This document shows, piece by piece, positions 1 to 5,683 of a stretch of DNA of 5,683 nt. This DNA is from Opitutales bacterium (lineage in GTDB: Bacteria; Verrucomicrobiota; Verrucomicrobiia; Opitutales; Opitutaceae): assembly GCA_021772595.1 (NCBI GenBank), contig JAJFLS010000467.1, forward strand, positions 1 through 5,683, read 5' to 3'. Position numbers and translations under genes: made by a program. The notes beneath the pieces are model-generated. The model was not told where the DNA came from, made no database searches, and saw only the letters and a list, made by a program, of their open reading frames with translations. Position 1 is the stretch's first letter, and each line of letters begins with the position of its first letter.

Positions 1-1
1 C

Positions 2-190
2 TATCTCACCATTATTCAGTTTCAATACGAATGTACGAACTCCTTGGCTGGAACTCATGGAGTCTCGCTTTTTCGCGCATGGTCAATCGAGATGCGGTGA
101 AAAATGGGAAAAGGTCTTGGCTGAATTTTCTCCACGGAAGACTTCGTAGAAGAGGTTGTGGTTTTCGTCGTGACTACTGATGGCGATCAT
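2..190 (-). other. Possible divergent ORF, broken by one TGA or partial
   Basis: Reading the minus strand from an ATG at 190, there are 35 codons with a balanced composition (it starts MIAISSHDENHNLFYEVF) up to a TGA at 85-83. The same frame then stays open to the window edge. It contains a second ATG at 58 followed by a plausible N-terminus (MSSSQGVRTFVLKLNNGEI). Either a divergent gene starts at 58 and continues off the left edge, or a longer gene starting at 190 carries a premature stop. No strong ribosome binding site precedes either start, and I recognise no family. A start at 190 would leave only 52 bp between this and the regulator gene. This is a weak call and could be chance. Confidence 0.2.
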
Positions 191-226
191 GGCCTAAATC
201 GTTTTCTCGCAAAACTTACAAAAAGA

Positions 227-232
227 GATAAT
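227..232 (+). promoter_or_regulatory. Possible -10 element of the regulator gene
   Basis: GATAAT matches the TATAAT consensus at five of six positions and lies in the AT-rich stretch just before the regulator. No good -35 box sits 16-18 bp upstream; the nearest T-rich match is around 203-208. If the element is used, transcription would start near 239-240, only a few bases before the ATG at 243, giving a leaderless or nearly leaderless message. That would fit the lack of a Shine-Dalgarno sequence, but it is inferred from one hexamer only. Confidence 0.25.
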
Positions 233-242
233 CCAATAACTC

Positions 243-1046
243 ATGAATGCAGGACCTGCGAAAGCCCCTCCGGCACGTTCTCATACAGGAGATAGCCCGA
301 CACTTGAACGAAGAGCGTTTCAGTCGTTATTTTTCGAACAGCAACCCTCGGCTAAAGATCTGTTCGAGCTCTTCGAGTACCTCCCCTCTGCCTATTTCTA
401 TGCCAAAGATTCGCAGCATCGATACGTGGGGGCGAATCACCAAGTTCTCCGCGAGGTCTTCGGGCTAGACTCCATTGACGAACTCCTGGGGAAAACCGAT
501 TTAGACTTTCAGCCGCCCGTTCTCGCCGAGGCTTACCACGCCGAAGATCGCCGCGTAATGGAAAGCGGCGTCACTCTTGCGAAGGAAGTCTGGCTAGTTC
601 CCCATGTGCAGGGTTCCCTAAAATGGTACGTTTCGTCCAAAACACCAATACACGATCCTTCCGGAGCCGTCATAGGCATCGCAGGCGTCATGTACCGCGT
701 GGATACTCCGAAGGACCGGAGCCTCCACTTTCGAGATCTAACGCCTGTAATATCCCTAATCGAAAACCGATTTACCGACGATTTATCGATTCGAGAAATG
801 GCGGAAAACGTCGGCCTATCGAGTACGCAGTTCAACGCCCGATTTCGAGAGATTCTGCGAATGTCCCCAACGGAATACATCCAGAAACTTCGTGTGGAAA
901 CCGCCCAGCAATTGCTCATTCGCAGCGATAAAAGTATCGCCGCAATCAGTTCGGAGGTCGGTTTCTATGATCAGAGCCACTTCACGAAGCGCTTTAAGAG
1001 AACAACAGGACTGACGCCGCTCGCTTATAGAAAACGCTTCCGCTAA
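243..1046 (+). CDS. PAS domain-containing AraC-family transcriptional regulator
   Basis: A cytoplasmic DNA-binding regulator of 267 aa. The N-terminal ~40 residues are a low-complexity linker. Residues about 45-153 form a PAS fold (PAS_4-like) with the typical landmarks: LPSAYFYAKD at 47-56, GKTDLDF at 83-89 and the final strand GIAGVMYRVD at 145-154. Residues about 167-266 form an AraC/XylS double helix-turn-helix. The first unit is near 181-203 (SIREMAENVGLSSTQFNARF) and the second near 232-254 (ISSEVGFYDQSHFTKRFKR), ending with the family signature GLTPLAYRKRF. There is no transmembrane segment and no sugar-binding cupin; the PAS domain replaces the usual AraC sensor. A TAA at 237-239 is in frame just upstream, so ATG 243 is the first possible start; no Shine-Dalgarno precedes it. 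The gene lies 78 bp before, and on the same strand as, the cytochrome-like gene, so control of that locus is plausible. Family assignment is very secure; ligand and target are unknown. Confidence 0.95.
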   Translation: MNAGPAKAPPARSHTGDSPTLERRAFQSLFFEQQPSAKDLFELFEYLPSAYFYAKDSQHRYVGANHQVLREVFGLDSIDELLGKTDLDFQPPVLAEAYHAEDRRVMESGVTLAKEVWLVPHVQGSLKWYVSSKTPIHDPSGAVIGIAGVMYRVDTPKDRSLHFRDLTPVISLIENRFTDDLSIREMAENVGLSSTQFNARFREILRMSPTEYIQKLRVETAQQLLIRSDKSIAAISSEVGFYDQSHFTKRFKRTTGLTPLAYRKRFR

Positions 1047-1074
1047 ATCGTCAAATCGTACCAAAAATATCAAA

Positions 1075-1097
1075 GCGGATACTAGACGCGTATCCGC
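1075..1097. promoter_or_regulatory. Perfect 8-bp inverted repeat between regulator and operon
   Basis: GCGGATAC at 1075-1082 and GTATCCGC at 1090-1097 are exact inverted copies separated by 7 nt (TAGACGC). The site begins 28 bp after the regulator's stop codon and ends 27 bp before ATG 1125. It sits over the -35 position of the TAGAAT -10 candidate, so an operator is possible. In RNA it would form a stable GC-containing hairpin. It lacks a following T-tract on the plus strand, so it is a poor intrinsic terminator for the regulator. On the minus strand it is followed by a T-rich stretch, but no minus-strand gene ends there. Confidence 0.5.
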
Positions 1098-1114
1098 AAA
1101 TAGAATAGTCTAGT
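1081..1114. repeat. Second, overlapping 7-bp inverted repeat
   Basis: ACTAGAC at 1081-1087 pairs exactly with GTCTAGT at 1108-1114, with a 20-nt spacer. Its left arm overlaps the left arm and loop of the 1075-1097 hairpin, so the two stems cannot form fully at once in one RNA. Its right arm covers the alternative GTG codon at 1113. With 14 paired bases it may be chance, but its overlap with the stronger repeat in a 78-bp gap is notable. Confidence 0.35.
1101..1106 (+). promoter_or_regulatory. Possible -10 element of the cytochrome/DUF1501 operon
   Basis: TAGAAT matches TATAAT at five of six positions and lies 18 bp before ATG 1125. No TTGACA-like box is present at the right distance; that spot is occupied by the inverted repeat at 1075-1097. 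This arrangement, a good -10 without a -35, is common at promoters that need an activator such as an AraC-type protein. It would give a leader of about 12 nt. The call rests on one hexamer. Confidence 0.25.
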
Positions 1115-1124
1115 GGCGTTAATC

Positions 1125-4100
1125 ATGAAGTTCCGCTTTTTCCAAAACTCAATTCTCTGCCTCATCACTGGGATATCTAACTCCCAAGCAACCGAGGAAG
1201 TCTCTTTTAACCAAGACATTAAGCCAATCCTCTCGGATCGCTGCTTCAAATGCCATGGACCCGACAATAAGAACCAGAAATCGGAATTTCGATTGGATAC
1301 TCGAGAACAGGCCACGGCGGACCTGGGTGACGGATTCTTCGGAATCGTCCCTGGCAATATCGAGGAGAGCGATCTCCACTGGCGCATTTGGGATGACTTC
1401 GAAGAAGACGTTATGCCGCCCACAGACTCTAATGTCTCACTCACTGACGATGAAAAGAAGCTCTTGGATAAATGGATCGAGCAAGGAGCGCCTTACGATA
1501 CGCATTGGTCATTGAAGGCATTGCCGAAAACGGTGGAAGTGCCAGCGGTTGAATCAGAATGGGCACGAAACGAAGTTGATCGCTTTATCGAGCAAGGCTT
1601 TGCGACCAAGGAGGTTTTCGCTGCTGATGAATCCTCGCGTGAGAAATGGCTGCGCCGCGTAAGTTTCGACCTGACGGGACTGCCGCCCTCGATTGAGGAT
1701 ATCAAAGCCTTTTTGGCAGATGAGTCAGAGCAAGCTTACGAATCTGTGGTGGATCGACTACTCGCATCCGACGCGTATGCCGAACGGATGACCAGCGAGT
1801 GGCTCGACGTAGCGCGGTATTCAGATTCTAATGGCTACCAGCGCGATCGTGAAAGGCGGGTTTGGCCCTGGCGTGATTGGGTGATCGAGGCCTTTCGGAA
1901 GAACATGCCGTACGACGAATTTGTAACCACGCAGTTAGCTGGCGATCTTTTTCCAGATGCAACGCAAGACGACATTCTCGCGACAACATTCAACCGCTTG
2001 CATGGGCATTTGATGGAGGGGGGCATCGTACCCGAAGAGTATCGTGTCGAATACGTAGCGGACCGTACACAGACTTTTGGATCGGCATTTCTTGGCCTGA
2101 CAATGGAATGCTGCCGTTGCCACGATCACAAATACGATCCGCTGCCGACCAAAGATTATTACTCTCTAAGTTCGTTTTTCGCCAATATTGACGAGGCCGG
2201 TCTTATTTCCTATTTCACAGATGCAGTGCCGACGCCAGCAATGGCTATATCGAATGAGGAAGCGAACAAGGCCATGGCAAAGGCGGAGAAAAAGATCAAT
2301 GCGCTTTCAGCCGAATTGGCATCTGCGAATACGTCTCCTGAAGCCAAGAACGCATTCGGAAAATGGCTGGATTCCAAACCAGACCTCGATTGGCCAGGGC
2401 GTGTCGCTTGGGTTTCTTTTGATGAGCGCGATGGCAATAATATCGCAAACGCGTCAGCTCCCGACGTGCCCGCCAAAACAACTGATCTCAATGTATTGGT
2501 TCCTGGTGTAACCGGAAAGGCATTACAGTTTACTGGCGACGACAAAATGGAAATATTCAACGTAGGCCACTTCCCGCGCGAACATCCATTTTCCGCATCC
2601 GTTTGGGTTCGTCCGAATCAGCATGCTCCTCGCGAGAGTCTATTCAGTCGCGGCGGTGGCGCTGACGATTCCGCGAGTATGGGTTATGAGTTCATGCTAA
2701 TGGACGGAAGGCCTACGGCGTCACTAATCCATTTTTGGCCGGGCAACGCCATGCGGGTTCAGGCCAAGGAAAAAGTGCCCGTAGGCGAATGGTCCAACAT
2801 GGTGGTCACCTATGACGGTTCCAGCAAGGCTTCCGGCGTTAAGATCTTTCTCAACGGAAAACAGCTGGAGTTAGACACCATCAAAGACCACTTAACTAAG
2901 GAGATCACCAATTGGCACACTCCTAACGGTGGATTGGTTCGCGAACACTTGGTTCTCGGAGAACGCTATCGAGACCGCGGTTTCGTAAAAGGACAGATAG
3001 ATGAATTCCAAATGTTCGACCGTGAGATTTCAGAACTCGAAGCCAGACTGCTCTTTGAGATGAAAACCGAGTCTCGACTTCTGAGCGCTTCCACGAAAAA
3101 CCAAGAGGAGCTTTACGGCCATTTTCTCGCCACTTCCTATTTGCCCGCGATGCGCCTGAGGTCGGAGTTGCAAGCAGCGCGTTCCGAATGGAATAGCACT
3201 ATGGACGGCCTTTCCGATATCAGCGTGATGAGGGAAACCAAAGAGCCAAAACCTGCTTATGTACTGACACGTGGCGCCTATGATTCTCGAGGCGAAGAGG
3301 TCACCGCCAACACGCCGGCAGCGCTCCCTCCGTTTCCTGAAGATCAGCCTCGCAATCGGCTTGGTCTGGCTCATTGGCTGACCGACTCCGACCATCCGCT
3401 CACGGCGCGAGTCGCGGTCAATCGTTACTGGCAGATGATTTTCGGGATTGGCCTGGTGCGGACTCCAGAGGATTTTGGCAGCCAAGGGAGTAGCCCGACC
3501 CACCCTGAGTTGCTCGACTGGCTGGCTCGCGACTTCGTAGAGAATGGTTGGGACGTACGCCACCTCTTGCGTGGGATGGCGCTCTCTGCGACCTACCGTC
3601 AAAGCACGTTCGGCGACAAAGCAAGCGTAAGCAAAGATCCTGAGAACTTGACCTACTGCCGTAGCAACCCAAACCGATTGGCGGCCGAAATGATACGCGA
3701 CAATGCCCTCGCGGTCAGTGGATTGCTGGTAGACAAAATTGGCGGCCCTCCGGTTAAGCCTTATGAGGTCGCGGTATCGTTTAAGCCAATGACACCGGAC
3801 GCAGGCGAAGGCCTGTATCGGAGAAGCCTTTACACACTTTGGAAGCGCAATGCGCCCGCTCCGATGATGGTGACCTTCGATGCTCCTAAGCGCGATGTAT
3901 GTAGCTTGAGACGTGAACCTACGACTTCGCCGCTTCAGCCATTGGTGATCCTAAACGGTCCGCAATTTGTAGAAGCCTCCCGTGTAATGGGAGAAAAACT
4001 ACTGGCGAAGCATCAAGGCAATCGAACGGCGGTGATCGAAGAGGCGTTTCTTCAGCTGATCAGCCGGCAGCCGGACAGTATGGAAGTGAAGATTCTCTCC

Positions 4101-4274
4101 GAACTCTACAAGGCGCAGCGCGAGGAATTCGATGCCAATCCTGCGAAAGCGAATGCCCTGCTAGAAGTCGGAAGCTCGCCCGTTTCCCTTTACGAAAACC
4201 CGAGAGAGCATGCGGCCGCCGCGATAGTGATCAATGCGATCATGAACATAAACGAATCTTTGATAAAACGATGA
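1125..4274 (+). CDS. Exported PSCyt1-DUF1549-LamG-DUF1553 cytochrome c-like protein
   Basis: A 1049-aa protein with the full planctomycete-type cytochrome architecture. Residues 1-22 are a Sec-type signal peptide (charged MKFR, hydrophobic core, likely cleavage after NSQA). PSCyt1 (about 25-125) has the heme motif C40-FK-CH44 and a possible distal ligand Met97 in VMPP. PSCyt2/DUF1549 (about 147-355) has FDLTGLPP at 181-188 and a second CXXCH at 329-333 within CCRCHDHKYDP. A short Ala/Lys/Glu-rich helical segment (about 376-404) leads to a LamG/concanavalin-like domain (about 425-640; GEWSNMVVTYDG at 554-565, IDEFQMFDREIS at 625-636). PSD1/DUF1553 (about 743-1040) has ARVAVNRYWQ, PEDFGSQG and SATYRQS. 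The length suits LamG-bearing members. ATG 1125 is preferred because it puts the charged residues right at the N-terminus of the signal peptide; GTG 1113 would add four residues, and a TAG at 1101-1103 bars anything longer. There is no clear ribosome binding site. It likely acts outside the cytoplasm in electron transfer linked to carbohydrate binding, but no activity is established for the family. Confidence 0.93.
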   Translation: MKFRFFQNSILCLITGISNSQATEEVSFNQDIKPILSDRCFKCHGPDNKNQKSEFRLDTREQATADLGDGFFGIVPGNIEESDLHWRIWDDFEEDVMPPTDSNVSLTDDEKKLLDKWIEQGAPYDTHWSLKALPKTVEVPAVESEWARNEVDRFIEQGFATKEVFAADESSREKWLRRVSFDLTGLPPSIEDIKAFLADESEQAYESVVDRLLASDAYAERMTSEWLDVARYSDSNGYQRDRERRVWPWRDWVIEAFRKNMPYDEFVTTQLAGDLFPDATQDDILATTFNRLHGHLMEGGIVPEEYRVEYVADRTQTFGSAFLGLTMECCRCHDHKYDPLPTKDYYSLSSFFANIDEAGLISYFTDAVPTPAMAISNEEANKAMAKAEKKINALSAELASANTSPEAKNAFGKWLDSKPDLDWPGRVAWVSFDERDGNNIANASAPDVPAKTTDLNVLVPGVTGKALQFTGDDKMEIFNVGHFPREHPFSASVWVRPNQHAPRESLFSRGGGADDSASMGYEFMLMDGRPTASLIHFWPGNAMRVQAKEKVPVGEWSNMVVTYDGSSKASGVKIFLNGKQLELDTIKDHLTKEITNWHTPNGGLVREHLVLGERYRDRGFVKGQIDEFQMFDREISELEARLLFEMKTESRLLSASTKNQEELYGHFLATSYLPAMRLRSELQAARSEWNSTMDGLSDISVMRETKEPKPAYVLTRGAYDSRGEEVTANTPAALPPFPEDQPRNRLGLAHWLTDSDHPLTARVAVNRYWQMIFGIGLVRTPEDFGSQGSSPTHPELLDWLARDFVENGWDVRHLLRGMALSATYRQSTFGDKASVSKDPENLTYCRSNPNRLAAEMIRDNALAVSGLLVDKIGGPPVKPYEVAVSFKPMTPDAGEGLYRRSLYTLWKRNAPAPMMVTFDAPKRDVCSLRREPTTSPLQPLVILNGPQFVEASRVMGEKLLAKHQGNRTAVIEEAFLQLISRQPDSMEVKILSELYKAQREEFDANPAKANALLEVGSSPVSLYENPREHAAAAIVINAIMNINESLIKR

Positions 4275-5683
4275 AAACCCCACTCTGCACAGGCTTTGAA
4301 AATCCACTCGGCATGACCCGTCGGTCATTCCTGAATCAAATGGGAATGGGCTTGGGGGGACTGGCCCTTGGTAACGTGATGAATCCCCTTCAAGCGCTTA
4401 CCAACAACGGCCCCGCCTTGTCGGGAACGCACTTTCCTGCGAAAGCGAAGCGCGTCATCTATTTGTTTCAATCCGGGGGGCCTTCCCAGATGGATTTGTT
4501 CGACTACAAGCCGCGATTGAACGCTGAGCATGGCAAGGAGTTGCCGGATTCAGTACGTCAGGGTCAACGCCTTACTGGCATGTCCACCAGCCAGGCCAGT
4601 TTTCCGCTGGCTGGTTCTCCATTCGAGTTTAAGCAGCATGGGGAAAGCGGGGCGTGGTTTAGTGAAACATTGCCCCACATGGCTTCGATCGCCGACAAGT
4701 TGTGTTTTGTGAAATCGATGTACACGGAGGCTATCAACCATGGGCCCGCCGTTACCATGATGTTGTCTGGGTCGCAAATTCCAGGGCGCCCCACAGCGGG
4801 GTCTTGGCTGTCCTACGGACTCGGTAGCCTAAACAAGAACCTTCCTTCCTATGTAGTTTTGACGCCGAAAGTGGCGAAAGGGCAACCGCTCACATCTCGT
4901 TACTGGGGGAGTGGATTTCTGCCAGGTCGCCATGACGGCGTTCGCTTTCGGGCAGACAAAGATGCCGTGCTCTATCTCAATAATCCGGAAGGCGTCAGCC
5001 GCTCCAGCCGCAGCAAGACGATCGACTACTTGAAGGAATTGCACGAGTATCAGGTGAGCCAGCAGAGTGACCCTGTTTTGGAGAGCCAGATTGAGCAGTA
5101 CGAAATGGCCTTTCGCATGCAGGCTTCGGTGCCTGAAGTTTCGGATGTTAGCGGCGAAAGCAAAGCGACCTTGGATCTGTACGGCGAGGGTGTGTCTGAA
5201 CCAGGCACCTACGCAGCCAATTGCTTACTAGCCCGAAGACTTGCCGAGCGCGACGTACCGTTTGTCCAAGTATTCCATACTGGTTGGGATGCTCATAGTG
5301 GATGCCCTGGCAATGTGAGAGATAATTCAAAGAAGACCGACCAAGCTTCCGCTGCATTGATCAAGGATCTGGAATCCCGCGGCCTCTTGGACGATACTCT
5401 CGTAATATGGGGTGGCGAATTCGGACGCACCAATTATTGCCAAGGCAAGATGACCAAGACGAACTTTGGTCGCGACCATCATCCCCGCTGTTTTACTACA
5501 TGGATGGCGGGCGGCGGCGCAAACGCAGGCTACACCCATGGCGTTACCGACGAGTACAGCTACAACCTCGAACAGGATGGGGTTCATGTGCACGACTTCC
5601 ATGCGACTTTGATGCATCTTCTCGGCATCGATCACGAGCGGCTCACTCACCGCTATCGCGGGAGGGACTTCCGCCTCACCGAC
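4271..5683 (+). CDS. DUF1501 protein with Tat signal, 3'-truncated by window edge
   Basis: 471 residues are visible with no stop codon. The ATG overlaps the TGA of the preceding gene (ATGA), pointing to translational coupling, and no Shine-Dalgarno is seen. A twin-arginine signal, TRRSFLNQMGMGLGGLALG at 16-34, suggests folded export; ATG 4313 (Met15) would keep that motif and is an alternative start. The rest is a DUF1501 domain of the alkaline phosphatase/sulfatase-like superfamily: FQSGGPSQMDLFD at 66-78, EAINHGPA at 153-160, GWDAHSG at 338-344, DDTLVIWGGEFGRT at 374-387, GRDHHP at 400-405 and HVHDFHATLMHLLG at 439-452. Asp340, His342, Glu383 and the DHH at 402-404 are candidate metal-site residues. 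There is no sulfatase C/S-X-P-X-R formylglycine motif, so sulfatase activity should not be assumed. The last residues, RYRGRDFRLTD, are where members usually near their end, so probably only about 10-20 residues are missing. The product likely works with the upstream cytochrome-like protein; its reaction is unknown. Confidence 0.93.
   Translation, partial: MKTPLCTGFENPLGMTRRSFLNQMGMGLGGLALGNVMNPLQALTNNGPALSGTHFPAKAKRVIYLFQSGGPSQMDLFDYKPRLNAEHGKELPDSVRQGQRLTGMSTSQASFPLAGSPFEFKQHGESGAWFSETLPHMASIADKLCFVKSMYTEAINHGPAVTMMLSGSQIPGRPTAGSWLSYGLGSLNKNLPSYVVLTPKVAKGQPLTSRYWGSGFLPGRHDGVRFRADKDAVLYLNNPEGVSRSSRSKTIDYLKELHEYQVSQQSDPVLESQIEQYEMAFRMQASVPEVSDVSGESKATLDLYGEGVSEPGTYAANCLLARRLAERDVPFVQVFHTGWDAHSGCPGNVRDNSKKTDQASAALIKDLESRGLLDDTLVIWGGEFGRTNYCQGKMTKTNFGRDHHPRCFTTWMAGGGANAGYTHGVTDEYSYNLEQDGVHVHDFHATLMHLLGIDHERLTHRYRGRDFRLTD

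Larger units (their letters stand above)
1..242. other. Upstream region without a confident gene
   Basis: All six frames were read by eye. On the plus strand one frame is open from the window edge to a TGA at 178-180, but its translation (49 residues from the ATG at 31) is rich in Arg and Trp near the end and resembles no family I know. The other plus frames stop at about 98-100 and 149. The minus strand has a more protein-like frame, listed separately. The last 40 bases before the regulator are AT-rich and probably hold its promoter. A short perfect palindrome, GAAG-A-CTTC, lies at 137-145 but is too small to interpret. I see no tRNA, terminator or repeat family. Confidence 0.6.

Noticed and set aside
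1..180. 3' end of an upstream plus-strand gene (frame open to the TGA at 178-180)
   Set aside because: The translation has no recognisable motif and ends in a run of Arg, Gly and Cys. The minus-strand frame over the same bases looks more protein-like, so a real C-terminus is not supported.
533..919. 128-codon minus-strand frame inside the regulator gene
   Set aside because: It is antisense to the PAS and AraC domains, whose plus-strand motifs are unambiguous. The antisense translation is Ser/Arg-rich with no family resemblance.
1075..1100. Rho-independent terminator of the regulator gene
   Set aside because: The hairpin is good, but the bases after it are AAATAGAATAG rather than a T-tract, so plus-strand intrinsic termination is unlikely.
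1113..1115. GTG as the start of the cytochrome-like gene
   Set aside because: It would add only Met-Ala-Leu-Ile before the natural signal-peptide Met, moves the positive charges inward, and lies inside an inverted-repeat arm with no ribosome binding site. It is not fully excluded.
3030..3602. 190-codon open frame on the minus strand
   Set aside because: It lies wholly inside the DUF1553 region, whose plus-strand translation matches conserved family motifs throughout. The antisense product is Arg-rich with no recognisable domain, as expected for a shadow frame in GC-balanced coding DNA.
4271..5683. Sulfatase annotation of the DUF1501 gene
   Set aside because: The fold family is related and DHH and GEFGRT motifs are present, but there is no C/S-X-P-X-R formylglycine signature. 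DUF1501 is the more accurate call.

Overview
The window looks like part of a chromosome from the Planctomycetota/Verrucomicrobiota (PVC) group. The case rests on gene content. A PSCyt1-PSCyt2(DUF1549)-LamG-PSD1(DUF1553) protein is followed directly by a DUF1501 protein with a twin-arginine signal, a pairing that is abundant and lineage-typical in these phyla. A PAS-AraC regulator beside it fits a marine Verrucomicrobia-like genome, but genus and species cannot be read from the sequence. None of the three gene starts has a convincing Shine-Dalgarno sequence.

Layout: bases 1-242 hold no gene I can call with confidence. They contain an open minus-strand frame broken by one TGA, and a possible -10 element just before the regulator. 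Bases 243-1046 encode a complete 267-aa PAS-AraC transcription factor. The 78-bp gap that follows holds two overlapping, mutually exclusive inverted repeats and a -10-like TAGAAT. Bases 1125-4274 encode a complete, exported, c-type-cytochrome-like protein of 1049 aa. Its stop codon overlaps the start of the next gene (ATGA), which runs from 4271 off the right edge. That gene is a DUF1501 protein of which 471 residues are visible, probably lacking only a short C-terminal tail. It has no stop codon within the window.

How the parts may work together (inference): the PAS-AraC protein would sense a small molecule or redox cue and control the downstream pair. The two structural genes are translationally coupled and both carry export signals. 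One goes by the general secretory route and carries CXXCH heme motifs. The other goes by the Tat route, folded, and belongs to the alkaline phosphatase/sulfatase-like superfamily. That suggests an envelope or compartment-located redox plus hydrolase-like system, possibly in use of complex or sulfated polysaccharides, but the biochemical role of both families is not established. I see no RNA gene, mobile element or CRISPR array. This is a well-preserved example of a known but functionally uncharacterised gene pair rather than a clearly new system.
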